Positions 32,575 through 42,100 of a stretch of 64,000 nucleotides of DNA are shown one piece after another; position 1 is the stretch's first letter, and each line of letters starts with the position of its first letter. The translations under genes and the position numbers were made by a program. The DNA is taken from assembly GCF_900102465.1 (NCBI RefSeq), contig NZ_FNBW01000013.1, positions 69,501 through 133,500 of the forward strand, written 5' to 3'. Origin of the DNA: Thalassobaculum litoreum DSM 18839 (GTDB lineage: Bacteria; Pseudomonadota; Alphaproteobacteria; Thalassobaculales; Thalassobaculaceae). The notes under the pieces are model-generated. The model worked only from the letters and a program-made list of their open reading frames with translations. It ran no database searches and was not told the origin of the DNA.

Positions 32575-34224
32575 CTATCCCGCCAGCCGCGTCTCCTGCG
32601 CCATCTTGCTTCGCCCGCTGGCGCCGAGGGCACGGATCGGGCGGGTCCCCAACAGACCGGCGGCAACCGCCTTCCCGAAATTCTCCGACGACACCAGCCC
32701 CTGGGCGAAGGGATGCCGCTTCAGCAGCAGAGGCAGCGACACGCAGAAGATCTGCTGCGCCAGGCCGGGCCTGAGGTGCAGGCGGAAATCGTCGACCGAT
32801 CGGCTGCGCCGGTTCTTGCGGAAGGGGTCGCTCTCGTCCGACGCGTCGGCCAGGCTGGCGAAGCCGAGATCATGCAGCGTCATCGCCTGCTGACCCCGGG
32901 CGTCGATCAGCGTTTCGTAGGTTTCGCCATCGCCGGCCCCGTCGATGGCGAACCTGCCGTCCCGGCGCACCAGACGGCCGCGCTCGCCCAGGACGACGAC
33001 CGACAGAACGCCGCTGCGTCTGATCGCCAGAAGCCGGGCGATGGAGGCATGGGGCACGCAGCCATAGGCATCGGCAAATACCGACTTCAGCGTGTCGTGA
33101 AACCGTCGCAGATCCCGGTCGGTGAGATAGGGAAGCACCAGGGAGAACATCTCGTGGGCGCGCATCAGAGTATAGCGCCACATCACGGTCCTGCGGGCGC
33201 GGTGATTGCGCCTAGCCTCCGCCAGATTGGCGATGGTGGCGGTGAACAGGTCGCTCTGTTCCCGCCGGCCGAAATACGCCCGGTTCAATCCCTCGGGCGT
33301 GAAGCGCTTGATCCCGAGTTCGGCAAAGAACGCCGGATCGTCCTGCAGCAACTGGGCGCGAAACAGCCGCATGGCCCGGGACAGCAGACCCGTCTTGCCC
33401 TTGGCGATCAGCGCCTCGATCGCCGTCTCGCTGAAGATGTCCAGCGGCTCCTCGGGGATCGGGTAGTAGAAGTCGGCCTCCGGCAGCAGTCCCTTGCGCG
33501 ACAGCAGAGCGATCCGCAGGGACCGCTCGGAGAGCGTCGTATAGGTCACCCGCCCGTTGCAGGTGTCGAAGTACCCATACCGGGCCGCGAGGGTCAGGGC
33601 GGCATCGATGGCGCTGAGCGAGGAGCCGATGATCGCCGCCGATCTCTCCTCCCCCAGAGCCAGAGTCTTCAGCGGATAGGGCGAACGATAGAGATAGGGC
33701 GCCTCCTGGGTCGTCTTCTGGCGATGACAGGTGGCGACCACCACGGCATCGACCCGGCAGCGCTTTCGGCCCGCCGCCGTGTCCGCAACGATCTGGAAGC
33801 CGGTCCTGCGGGGGACGATATCGGCGACCCGGTGCTCGGTGAGAACCGTCACCCGATGTCCCCGTCCCACGGCGTCCCGGCACAGGGCGGAGAACTCGGC
33901 GGCGAAGTAGTCGCCCAGCACGACCCGGGGATAGAAAGCCCGGTCGGCGATCTCCGGGCGGTCGATCCCGAGCGTTTCGAGCCGGTTGTCGGAAAGCGAA
34001 CCGAGCCAGTCGACCAGAGTCCGGGTCAGCGGCGGGATCTCGATCGACGCGATGTTGGCCAGAACCTGCGGGGTGTTGAACTGCCGGCTGTAGGGCATGC
34101 CCGGCCCGGCGCGTCGGCCCGCCTCGAAGATGAGGATCTCAAGACCGGGCTCGGCGCCGATCATGTATTTCAGGGTGTAGGTGGCCGTAGGGCCGGACCC
34201 GATGATGGCGATTTTCCTGGACAC
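32575..34224 (-). CDS. FAD/NAD(P)-binding protein
   Basis: A large flavoprotein of 549 residues, of the FAD-NAD(P)-binding type (NAD_binding_9-like). The Rossmann motif IAIIGSGPTATYTLKYMIG is at the very start, and GQQAMTLHDLGFASLAD lies in the C-terminal part. Two segments resemble lysine/ornithine monooxygenase-like folds. The start GTG 34224 is chosen because GGAGGT lies just before it; ATG 34251 adds nine residues without a ribosome site. It is a separate gene 96 bp before the peptidase operon. Substrate unknown. Confidence 0.75.
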   Translation of the reverse strand: MSRKIAIIGSGPTATYTLKYMIGAEPGLEILIFEAGRRAGPGMPYSRQFNTPQVLANIASIEIPPLTRTLVDWLGSLSDNRLETLGIDRPEIADRAFYPRVVLGDYFAAEFSALCRDAVGRGHRVTVLTEHRVADIVPRRTGFQIVADTAAGRKRCRVDAVVVATCHRQKTTQEAPYLYRSPYPLKTLALGEERSAAIIGSSLSAIDAALTLAARYGYFDTCNGRVTYTTLSERSLRIALLSRKGLLPEADFYYPIPEEPLDIFSETAIEALIAKGKTGLLSRAMRLFRAQLLQDDPAFFAELGIKRFTPEGLNRAYFGRREQSDLFTATIANLAEARRNHRARRTVMWRYTLMRAHEMFSLVLPYLTDRDLRRFHDTLKSVFADAYGCVPHASIARLLAIRRSGVLSVVVLGERGRLVRRDGRFAIDGAGDGETYETLIDARGQQAMTLHDLGFASLADASDESDPFRKNRRSRSVDDFRLHLRPGLAQQIFCVSLPLLLKRHPFAQGLVSSENFGKAVAAGLLGTRPIRALGASGRSKMAQETRLAG

Positions 34225-34345
34225 GAGACCTCCGGAGAAGCCTCGCATCAATCGATCGAAGCCGACCGATAAACGCCGGCCCCGACCGGAGGTTCCCGTT
34301 GGCCGACGGCGTCACAGACGCAAGTTCGGCCGGTTGTGCACGCCC

Positions 34346-35236
34346 CTACTCCGCCGCCGTGCCCACTTTCGGGTCGAAGGCGAAGTAGCGGTTCTTCAGC
34401 GCCGTCTGATTCTCGTAGATCGAGCCCTCGCGCTTCGCCTTGGGGTACGGCAGGCGCACGGGGCAGTCGACCACCCGCGGGGTCAGGGTCGAGGTGCCGG
34501 CGATCATCCGGCTCTCGTTCTCCTCCCAGCCGCCCGGCACGCCGCGCAGATCCCAGGCATCGGCCGCGGCGATCTGGTAAAGCAGCAACTGCCGGTCCCG
34601 CCCGGAGGTGTTCTGCGCCGAGCCGTGCACCGCCCGGACATGGTGGAAGGTGCAGGACCCGGCCTTGCCGGTCAGCGCCACCGCCTTGGAGAAGTCGATA
34701 TCGCAGGCGCCGGGATCCATGGCGCCGGCGAAGCAGCCGTCCACGTGGTGGTCGTAGGTCGGACCCTTGTGGCTGCCGGGGATGACCATCAGCGGGCCGT
34801 TCTCCTCGGTCGTGTCGTCCAGCAGCACGCCGACGGCCAGCACGTCGTCGTTGGTGTGCGGATAGAACGCCCAGTCCTGGTGCCACTCCACCGGCGAGCC
34901 GTACTCGGCCGCCTTGATGTTGATCTTGCCGCCATGCAGCCGCAGGTCGGGCGACACGATCTTCGACAGGACCGAGATCAGGTTGGGGTGCTCGACCATG
35001 TCGCGGAACACCGGGTCTGCCTCGAACGGCTTCTTGATCCGGCGTACCCGCGGGTTCTCCGGCGTGTGGCCCGGCTCAAGGTCGTAGATGCTGTCATGGT
35101 CGGTCAGGCCGCGCGCCTTGTCGATCAGGCCGGACAGCGCGTCGCGCATCGCCTTGACCTCCTCGGGCGCATAGACGTTCTCGACTACCAAATATCCGTT
35201 CTCGCGGTAGAACGCGGCATCCGCCTCGCTGATCAT
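34346..35236 (-). CDS. Phytanoyl-CoA dioxygenase (PhyH) family protein
   Basis: A Fe(II)/2-oxoglutarate hydroxylase of 296 residues. The iron ligands are H and D in EWHQDWAFYPH (about 118/120) and the distal H in VRAVHGSAQNTSG (about 203), followed by the Arg of DRQLLLYQI. The family includes ectoine, phytanoyl and many unassigned hydroxylases; the substrate here is unknown. GGAGG lies 8 nt before the ATG. It is 39 bp downstream of the phosphoesterase-like gene and probably co-transcribed with it. Confidence 0.9.
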   Translation of the reverse strand: MISEADAAFYRENGYLVVENVYAPEEVKAMRDALSGLIDKARGLTDHDSIYDLEPGHTPENPRVRRIKKPFEADPVFRDMVEHPNLISVLSKIVSPDLRLHGGKINIKAAEYGSPVEWHQDWAFYPHTNDDVLAVGVLLDDTTEENGPLMVIPGSHKGPTYDHHVDGCFAGAMDPGACDIDFSKAVALTGKAGSCTFHHVRAVHGSAQNTSGRDRQLLLYQIAAADAWDLRGVPGGWEENESRMIAGTSTLTPRVVDCPVRLPYPKAKREGSIYENQTALKNRYFAFDPKVGTAAE

Positions 35237-35275
35237 CTCGCTTCCTCCAGGCTGGGTCGGCTCTTCGTCCGTTGC

Positions 35276-36658
35276 CTAGATTTCACCCTGCGGCGCGTGG
35301 GCCGTCCAGACCCGAAGTTCGGAGCCGAGGAACGGGCGGTCGGCGGCGGAGACCGCGGTGTGGCCGACCGTCCAGGCGGTGACGGGCGCGACGCGCTCCA
35401 GTCCCTGGGCCGAGGCCCCGCGCAGGGAGGTCCAGGGTGCGGCCTCGTCCCACCGCCAAAGCAGGCCGCCGGGTCCCATCGCGCCGTGCAGGGCGATCTG
35501 AATGTCGAAGGGCTGGCCCGGCGGCAGCGGCGGGCCGTACCAGGTATGGGGACTGCGGCCCGGCGCCGAGCCCAGCACCACCAGCAGGCGCTGGTCCGGA
35601 CCGGCCAGACCGATCCACAGCGGCGGCACGGCGTCGTCCCCGGCGCTGCCTTCCACCAGTGTCTGGGCCCGGGCCGCGCCGCCGGACGCGTGCCCGCAGA
35701 TCCGCCAGCACCGAACGGAGGCGTCCAGCGGCCCATCGGCGATCCGAGTGTCCGCCACCGGCCCCGCCGTCATCTCCTGCCACCAGACGACCGGCGGCAG
35801 GATGGGAGGCCAGGACAGCGCCTCGCGCAGGGTGCCGCTGTCGTCGACCGCCCGGAACCGGAAGCCCCGGTCGTCCAGCGCCGCCTGCAGCGCATGCAGA
35901 TACTCCACGCCCTCCGGCATGCGGTGGGCGGTTCCAGCACCGGCGGTCGTCACCTGCAGCACGCCCTGATGCACCTGAACGTCGAAGGCCAGGATATGGC
36001 TGCACAGATAGGCGACCACCTCATGGCGCACCAGGATCCGCCAGAACGCCTCGGCATGGGGCGGGCCGATCTCGCGCTGGAAGGGACCTTCGAACCCGTT
36101 CACGGGGAATACGGGATGATGGCCGATGACGAGCTTGTGCCGGGCATCGGCATGGTCGGCGAGGGTGGCGTCCAGCCAGGCGGTCTCCACATGCCCCTCG
36201 CCGCCGAGGCCCGACCACAGGGTGTGCACGAAGACCATCAGCAGATCGCCGCGCCGCACGAAATAGGACAGCCCCTCCTGACCCGGCGGGCCGTTGCGCG
36301 GCAGATGCGCCATCACCTCGGCGAAGACCCGCTCGCTCATGGGGTCGTAGGTCGTGTGGTTTGCGGTGGTGTGGAACATCGGGATGCGGTCGCGGTCGAG
36401 CCAGGCCATCTCGACCTCGAACCAGTGCCGCCATTGCGCCCGCAGGGCCGCCTCGTCGCGCGTCAGGCCGATGATCTCGTCGCCCGGAAAGATGATGAAC
36501 TCGGGCGCGGGCGAGAACCGGCGTACCACCGAATTCACCCGCTCGAAATTCGCCTCGTGCCGTCCGCCGGGCTCGCCGGCGCAGGCATCGCCGTAGATCA
36601 CGAAGCAATGGCCCTCACCCCGTGGCTCCAGGGCAGGGATCGCCGGATCGGAGGTCAT
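35276..36658 (-). CDS. Calcineurin-like metallophosphoesterase, partly degenerate
   Basis: The 460-residue protein has a metallophosphoesterase layout in residues 15-235: YGDAC (D24, where D-x-H is usual), FPGDEI (D60), ANHT (N100 H101, replacing GNHE), GHHPVFP (H180 H181) and CSHILAFD (S220 H221, where GHxH is usual). Two usual metal ligands are therefore altered, so catalysis is uncertain. A separate beta-rich C-terminal region (about 290-460) follows. There is no signal peptide. It overlaps the small membrane protein gene by 4 bp (ATGA). Confidence 0.7.
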   Translation of the reverse strand: MTSDPAIPALEPRGEGHCFVIYGDACAGEPGGRHEANFERVNSVVRRFSPAPEFIIFPGDEIIGLTRDEAALRAQWRHWFEVEMAWLDRDRIPMFHTTANHTTYDPMSERVFAEVMAHLPRNGPPGQEGLSYFVRRGDLLMVFVHTLWSGLGGEGHVETAWLDATLADHADARHKLVIGHHPVFPVNGFEGPFQREIGPPHAEAFWRILVRHEVVAYLCSHILAFDVQVHQGVLQVTTAGAGTAHRMPEGVEYLHALQAALDDRGFRFRAVDDSGTLREALSWPPILPPVVWWQEMTAGPVADTRIADGPLDASVRCWRICGHASGGAARAQTLVEGSAGDDAVPPLWIGLAGPDQRLLVVLGSAPGRSPHTWYGPPLPPGQPFDIQIALHGAMGPGGLLWRWDEAAPWTSLRGASAQGLERVAPVTAWTVGHTAVSAADRPFLGSELRVWTAHAPQGEI

Positions 36659-36984
36659 CGCGACGGGCGGTCGTCGTCGTCCTCGTCGTCATCGGACTCC
36701 CGTTCCAGGCGCCGTTCGACCGTTTCCCGGGCCACGGTTTCCGCCTTGATCCGGCGCTGCCGCTTCCACAGCTCGATCACGTACATCAGGAAGCCGAAGA
36801 TCACCCCGGCGAAGAGGTCCTGGGTGATCAGTTCCTCGCTCAGCTCGCGCGGCGGCTGAAACACGCCGTTAAGCTGCATCACCAATAGCAGCCCGGCGAA
36901 GACGATGCCGTTCACGACGCCCCGGACGGCGGGGCGTTGCCAGAAAGTCGGCGGCGGAGTGTCGTTGTTCTGTGCGTCGCTCAT
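36655..36984 (-). CDS. Small membrane protein with acidic tail
   Basis: A 109-residue protein of unknown family. It has two membrane segments (about 22-40 and 58-76) separated by a charged loop (QPPRELSEELITQDL), then a basic/helical stretch and a final acidic run (DDDEDDDDRP). It overlaps the downstream phosphoesterase-like gene by 4 bp, which suggests a functional pair. Confidence 0.75.
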   Translation of the reverse strand: MSDAQNNDTPPPTFWQRPAVRGVVNGIVFAGLLLVMQLNGVFQPPRELSEELITQDLFAGVIFGFLMYVIELWKRQRRIKAETVARETVERRLERESDDDEDDDDRPSR

Positions 36985-37007
36985 GACGGCACTTTAATCG
37001 GCAATGC

Positions 37008-37916
37008 TCATCTGGCAAAGACCAGCAGCACGACAATGCCGACAGCGACCAGGCTCATGCCGATCATCTCGCGCAGACTGGGCCGCTCCTTGAACACCAG
37101 GATCGAGACCGCGATCGCCAGCACGAACTCGATCTGCCCCACGGCCTTCACATAGGAGGCCCGCTCGATGGTCATCGCCGTGAACCATCCCGCCGATCCG
37201 AGCGCACTGGTGAAGCCGACGAACACGGCCGCCTTCCAAGCCTTTGCGATGGCCCCGATCTCCCAGGGCCGGGTGACAGCCACGTAGGTCCCGAGCCCCA
37301 GGGTCTGCAGCACGATCACCGCGACCAGGGTCATCGACGCTGTCGTCATCACGTCGGCATCGCCGAGCGACAGGCTGGCCTGGCGCAGGAACAGCGAGGC
37401 CAGGGCGAAGAACAGTCCGGAGAGCAGACCGATGCCGGCCGCCCGGTTGAAGGCGGAGGCCAGCAGCGAGCCCAGCCCAACGCCCTGCCGCGCCAGGCTG
37501 ATCAGCATCACACCGGCGCCGCTGACCAGGATCGCGGTCCAGCCGGCGGCGTCGATCGCCTCGCCGAACAGGGTGGAGCCGAGAATGGCGGTCGGGATCG
37601 TCTCGGTGCGGGCGTAGGACGAGCCGACGGCGAAGTTTCGCAGGCCGAACAGCATGACCAGCAGCACGGTCGCCAGGATCTGCGCCACCGCCGTGCCGGC
37701 GCACCACACGAAGAACTCCAGATGGACCTCCGGCGCCGGTGTGGTGCGCTGGCCGAGCGCGTAGGCCATGTAGCCGATCGCGAACGGCACACCGAACAGG
37801 AACCGGACCCAGCTTGCGCTCCAGGCGGACATGGAGCCCGCCAGATGCTTCTGTCCGGCGTTGCGGGCCGTCTGCGCGAAGGCGGCGAGCGCGGCGATGA
37901 TCGCCCAGATTGGCAT
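37008..37916 (-). CDS. EamA/DMT-family permease
   Basis: A 10-segment drug/metabolite transporter of 302 residues with two EamA repeats; the second ends LVFKERPSLREMIGMSLVAV. The start is ATG 37916 with GGGAGGA upstream; GTG 37931 would lie inside that ribosome site. It could export or import amino acids or nucleosides; the substrate is not predictable. Divergent from the adenylate cyclase gene. Confidence 0.88.
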   Translation of the reverse strand: MPIWAIIAALAAFAQTARNAGQKHLAGSMSAWSASWVRFLFGVPFAIGYMAYALGQRTTPAPEVHLEFFVWCAGTAVAQILATVLLVMLFGLRNFAVGSSYARTETIPTAILGSTLFGEAIDAAGWTAILVSGAGVMLISLARQGVGLGSLLASAFNRAAGIGLLSGLFFALASLFLRQASLSLGDADVMTTASMTLVAVIVLQTLGLGTYVAVTRPWEIGAIAKAWKAAVFVGFTSALGSAGWFTAMTIERASYVKAVGQIEFVLAIAVSILVFKERPSLREMIGMSLVAVGIVVLLVFAR

Positions 37917-38017
37917 GGTTGGTCCTCCCACCCGCGAGCCTAGCGGCCCGCATCCATCGGGGAAGCCGCGAAATTCGCCATGCTGGATTGCGGTTTAAGC
38001 GCTATAGGCTCACCGCC

Positions 38018-39304
38018 ATGAAATCGCGCGACGAGGGTGTGGGGGGCGAGCGGCTGCGTCAGGCGGCCAACCAGGGGCTGCGCCTGGCGATGCTGGGACG
38101 CGGCATCGCGCTCGCCATCGCCGCCGCCTGGCCGCTGATCTTCTCCACCCAGGCGATCCTGATCAGCGCCCTGATGGCCCTGTCCGCGCTGGCCGGACTC
38201 GGCTACCGGCGGCTGATCGGCTCGGAACACGACCATCCGATCTACCGCTACCTGATCTTCACCGCCGACATCCTGATGGTCGGCGCGATCTTCGTCTTCC
38301 TGCCGCTCAGCCTCAGCGAGGCGGTACCCCAGCACTTCGCCTTCCGGTCCTACGGCATCCACTATTTCCTGCCGGTCCTCGGGGCAGCCGCGCTGTCCCT
38401 GTCGCCGAAGCTCATCCTGTGGTGCGGCGGCGCCATCGTGGCGACCTGGGCGGCGGCGTTCTACTGGATCACGGCGAGCCTGGAGAACCCGCTGCAATGG
38501 AGCGATCTCGGCGCGCCCCATTCCTATAGCGAGCTGCTGCTGAACCCGGATTTCGTCAACACCGGCGGACGGGTGGAGGAGTCCATCGCGATCCTCATCC
38601 TGACCGCGCTGATGGCCTTCGCCGTGCACCGGGCGCGTCGGGTGGTGGCGCTCTGGATCCGCTCGGAAACCGGGCGACAGCGGATCACCGGCCTGTTCGG
38701 CCGCTTCGCCCCGCCGGAGGTGGTCGCCCGACTGGCCGAGAGCGACGCCACCCTGGAGCCGAGCAAGCGCGAGGCGACGGTGCTGTTCACCGACATCGAA
38801 GGGTTCACCACCCTGTCGGAAAGCCGGACGCCGGACGTGGTGCTGGCCCTGCTGAACACCTATTTCGAGCGGGTCGGCGCCATCGCCGCCCAGCGCGGCG
38901 GGGTGATCGTCAACTTTCAGGGCGACGGCCTGCTGATCGCCTTCAACGCGCCGGCCGACGTGCCGGACCACGCGGCGGCGGCGCTGGAAACCGCGACCGC
39001 GCTGCTGGCGGCGATCGAGACGGAGACCTTCAACGGCGAGCGCATCGCCATCCGCATCGGCGTCCATACCGGCGAGGTCGTTGCCGGCATCGCCGGTAGC
39101 CGGGAGCGCCAGACCTACACGGTCTACGGCGACACGGTGAACGTTGCCGCCCGGCTGGAGGAACTCAACAAGGAGCACGACACCCGGCTGATGGTCAGCG
39201 CCGAGACGGCGAAGGCCGCCGGGGGTGCCGGCGGCCTTCGGGATCTGGGCGAGGTTTCCGTGCGCGGACACGCGGCCGGCGTTCGGGTGTTCGGCGGCCT
39301 CTAA
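38018..39304 (+). CDS. Membrane-bound class III adenylate/guanylate cyclase
   Basis: A 428-residue cyclase with four to six membrane segments in residues about 20-205, then a class III catalytic domain (about 245-420). Metal-binding Asp residues lie in VLFTDIEGFTTLSE (about 257) and FQGDGLLIAFN (about 302); the base/transition-state region is YTVYGDTVNVAARLE. The integral-membrane N-terminal module suggests it senses a membrane or ionic cue. The start at ATG 38018 is chosen by homology to the typical N-terminus; no strong ribosome site is visible. It overlaps the convergent 3-hydroxyacyl-CoA dehydrogenase gene by 4 bp. Confidence 0.87.
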   Translation: MKSRDEGVGGERLRQAANQGLRLAMLGRGIALAIAAAWPLIFSTQAILISALMALSALAGLGYRRLIGSEHDHPIYRYLIFTADILMVGAIFVFLPLSLSEAVPQHFAFRSYGIHYFLPVLGAAALSLSPKLILWCGGAIVATWAAAFYWITASLENPLQWSDLGAPHSYSELLLNPDFVNTGGRVEESIAILILTALMAFAVHRARRVVALWIRSETGRQRITGLFGRFAPPEVVARLAESDATLEPSKREATVLFTDIEGFTTLSESRTPDVVLALLNTYFERVGAIAAQRGGVIVNFQGDGLLIAFNAPADVPDHAAAALETATALLAAIETETFNGERIAIRIGVHTGEVVAGIAGSRERQTYTVYGDTVNVAARLEELNKEHDTRLMVSAETAKAAGGAGGLRDLGEVSVRGHAAGVRVFGGL

Positions 39305-40812
39305 GCCGTCTGATGCGCTCCCAGTCCCAGCAGCGCCCGGCGGCGCAGCCATAGGGACGGACGATAGCGCGGGTCCCGGGTCGCGTCGTGGATCGCCGAG
39401 AGGATCTCGTAGGTCCGCTTCACCCCCATCTGCTCGGCGATCTCCAGCGGGCCGAGCGGGTAGTTCAGGCCGAGCTTCATCGCCGTGTCGATATCCGACG
39501 GCGTGGCCAGCGCGATCTGCGCCATCTCGCAGCCGAGATTGGCGATCATCGCCCGCATGCGCTGCAGGATGAAGCCGGGGCTGTCCTGGATCACCGTCGG
39601 CGCGACACCGGCCTTCGCGAACGCCGCCGCCACCGCGTCGCGATGCGCCGGATCGGCCGCCGGCGCGGTCATCAGCGTGATGCGCTTGGAGGTGTCGCCG
39701 GTGGTGTCGATCGCCACTAGGCGAGTGTGGTCGGTGCCGGTGCGCGCGGCGAAGCCGGTGGCGTCCTCGCCGTACAGCGCGGCGACGACGGGCATCGTGC
39801 CGTCGTCGTTACGCACGTTGAGCCCGGCGCGTTCCAGCAGTTCGGCCAGCGCCTCGTCGCCTTCGGTGGCGACGGCGACGGTGGTCGCGGGGGCCGCATC
39901 GGTGACGTGGTCGGGGCTCGGCGGGTCGATCACCTGGCCCTTGTCGTCGTAGCGGAAATGGCCCTGGCCGGTCTTGCGGCCGAACCGCCCGGCCTCGGCC
40001 AGCGCGCGGTGCAGCGGCGTGGTGCGCAGGCGCGGATCGTTGAGGAACTGCTCGAACACGATCATCGAGACCGGATAGTTCACGTCGATCCCGGTCAGGT
40101 CCATGAGCTGGAACGGCCCCATGCGGAAATGGCCGCAGTCGCGCATGACCGCATCGACCTGGGCCGGGGTCGCGACGGCCTCGTGCTCCAGATGCAGGCC
40201 CTCGGTGGTGAAGGCCCGGCCGCCGAGGTTGACCAGGAAGCCGGGGCTGTCCTTGACCACTACCGGCGTGCGGCCGAAGCGCTCGCCGACGGTGACCAGC
40301 TTCTCGATCACCGCGTCGTCGGTCGCCGGACCCTGGATGATCTCCACCAGCCGCATCAGCGGCACCGGATTGAAGAAATGCAGGCCGGCGATGCGGCCGG
40401 GATGCTTGCATACCCGGGCGATCGAACCGATCGGCAGGGACGAGGTGTTCGACGCGATGATCGCATCCTCGGCCACCACGCCTTCGATGGCGGTGAACAG
40501 GTCGCGCTTGACCTCGATGTCCTCGAACACGGCTTCCACGACCACGCCGCAGGGGGCGAGGTCCTCGATGCCGTTCGAGACCACCAGCTTGTCCTTTATC
40601 GCGGCGGCGGCATCGGCCTCCAGCGTGCCCTTCTCCACCAGCCGGTCGAGCCGGGCGATCACCTTCTTCGCGCCGGCCTCGGCGCCGCCCACCATGGCGT
40701 CATGGGCGACCACCTTCATGCCGCCCTGGAGCGCAACCTGGATGATGCCCTGGCCCATGGCGCCGCAGCCGACGACGCCGATGACGAGGTCGCGGGAGGT
40801 CACATCCACCAT
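39301..40812 (-). CDS. 3-hydroxyacyl-CoA dehydrogenase
   Basis: An NAD-dependent enzyme of fatty acid or phenylacetate-type beta-oxidation, 503 residues. The NAD motif GVVGCGAMGQGIIQVAL is at 12-28, the catalytic region FFNPVPLMRLVEIIQG near 145-160, and a 3HCDH C-terminal domain follows (DSPGFLVN, GGRAF). A second C-terminal 3HCDH-like domain (about 405-490) is present, as in PaaH-type long enzymes. The thiolase gene ends 3 bp upstream, so these two are co-transcribed. The link to adipate/phenylacetate breakdown is by neighbours. Confidence 0.9.
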   Translation of the reverse strand: MVDVTSRDLVIGVVGCGAMGQGIIQVALQGGMKVVAHDAMVGGAEAGAKKVIARLDRLVEKGTLEADAAAAIKDKLVVSNGIEDLAPCGVVVEAVFEDIEVKRDLFTAIEGVVAEDAIIASNTSSLPIGSIARVCKHPGRIAGLHFFNPVPLMRLVEIIQGPATDDAVIEKLVTVGERFGRTPVVVKDSPGFLVNLGGRAFTTEGLHLEHEAVATPAQVDAVMRDCGHFRMGPFQLMDLTGIDVNYPVSMIVFEQFLNDPRLRTTPLHRALAEAGRFGRKTGQGHFRYDDKGQVIDPPSPDHVTDAAPATTVAVATEGDEALAELLERAGLNVRNDDGTMPVVAALYGEDATGFAARTGTDHTRLVAIDTTGDTSKRITLMTAPAADPAHRDAVAAAFAKAGVAPTVIQDSPGFILQRMRAMIANLGCEMAQIALATPSDIDTAMKLGLNYPLGPLEIAEQMGVKRTYEILSAIHDATRDPRYRPSLWLRRRALLGLGAHQTA

Positions 40813-40815
40813 CGG

Positions 40816-42024
40816 TCAGACCCTCTCGATGATCACGGCCATACCCTGGCCGACGCCGACGCACATGGTGCACAGGGCATAGCGGCCGCCGGTCTCCACC
40901 AGCGTCTCGGTCGCGGTCTGGATCAGCCGGGTGCCGCTGGCGCCCAGCGGATGGCCCAGCGCGATGGCGCCGCCATTCACGTTCACCCGGGGATCGTCGT
41001 CCTTCAGGCCGAGCTCACGCATGCTGGCGAGCACCTGGCTGGCGAAAGCCTCGTTGAACTCCATCACGTCCATGTCGTCGATGGAGAGACCGGCGATGCG
41101 CAGAGCCTTCTGCGACGCCGGTGCCGGGCCGATGCCCATGATGCGCGGCTCCACGCCGGCAGCCGCCGCGGCGATGATCCGGGCCCGCGGGGTGAGGCCG
41201 TGCTTCTTGGCGGCGGCCTCGCTGGCGATCAGCATGGCGGCCGACCCGTCGTTGACGCCGCTGGCATTGCCGGCGGTCACCGAGCCGCCTTCCTTGCGGA
41301 ACGGCGTCCCGAGCTTGGCCAGCTTCTCCAGGGTGGTGTCCGGGCGCGGATGCTCGTCGGTATCGACCACCGTGACGTCGCCCTTGCGGCCCTTGATCTC
41401 GACCGGGACGATCTCCTTGGCCATCCGGCCGCGGGCGATGGCTTCACCGGCCTTGCGCTGGCTGTGATAGGCGAAGAGATCCTGGTCCTCGCGGCGCACC
41501 TGATACTTCTCGGCCACGTTCTCGCCGGTCTCCGGCATGCTGTCGGTGCCGAAGCGCTTCTCCATCTCCGGATTGACGAAGCGCCAGCCGATGGTGGTGT
41601 CGTGCATCTCGGCGGTGCGGGCGAAGGCGGTGCCGGCCTTGGCCATCACGAAAGGCGAGCGGGTCATGCTCTCCACCCCACCGGCGATGGCGAAGTCGCC
41701 CTCCCCCGTCTTGATCTGCCGCGCCGCGTCGGCGACGGCCATCATCCCCGAGGCGCAGAGCCGGTTCACGGTGACGCCCGGCACGCTGGCCGGGATGCCG
41801 GCCAGCAGCAGCGCCATGCGGGCGACGTTGCGGTTGTCCTCGCCGGCCTGATTGACGCAGCCGTAGAACACCTCGTCCAGCGCTTCCCAATCCGCCGACG
41901 GATTGCGCTCCATCAGGGCCTTCAGCGGGACGGTCGCCAGATCGTCGGTACGAACCTGGGCGAGCACGCCGCCGTAACGCCCGATCGGCGTGCGGACGGC
42001 GTCACAGATGAAGGCCTCGGTCAT
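40816..42024 (-). CDS. Acetyl-CoA acyltransferase, 3-oxoadipyl-CoA thiolase type
   Basis: A thiolase of 402 residues that cleaves 3-oxoacyl-CoA. The nucleophile Cys is in NRLCASGM (about 90), the catalytic His in LGHPLGASGTR and the second Cys in CTMCVGVGQG. The segment DTTIGWRFVNPEMEKRFG is characteristic of PcaF/PaaJ-type 3-oxoadipyl-CoA thiolases. The start is ATG 42024 with GGAGGAAACC upstream; an upstream in-frame start at 42069 is weaker. Together with the dehydrogenase it suggests a phenylacetate or dicarboxylate route, by inference. Confidence 0.9.
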   Translation of the reverse strand: MTEAFICDAVRTPIGRYGGVLAQVRTDDLATVPLKALMERNPSADWEALDEVFYGCVNQAGEDNRNVARMALLLAGIPASVPGVTVNRLCASGMMAVADAARQIKTGEGDFAIAGGVESMTRSPFVMAKAGTAFARTAEMHDTTIGWRFVNPEMEKRFGTDSMPETGENVAEKYQVRREDQDLFAYHSQRKAGEAIARGRMAKEIVPVEIKGRKGDVTVVDTDEHPRPDTTLEKLAKLGTPFRKEGGSVTAGNASGVNDGSAAMLIASEAAAKKHGLTPRARIIAAAAAGVEPRIMGIGPAPASQKALRIAGLSIDDMDVMEFNEAFASQVLASMRELGLKDDDPRVNVNGGAIALGHPLGASGTRLIQTATETLVETGGRYALCTMCVGVGQGMAVIIERV

Positions 42025-42100
42025 GGTTTCCTCCGGGAGCGGGTCTTTTTTCGACCCTTGATGTGCCATGCAGGTGGGGGACGGTCAATTGACCGGGGTT

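Noticed and set aside
34181-36859. 892-codon plus-strand frame
   Set aside because: Crosses two minus-strand genes (PhyH and phosphoesterase) and is Gly/Arg/Gln/His-rich low-complexity sequence.
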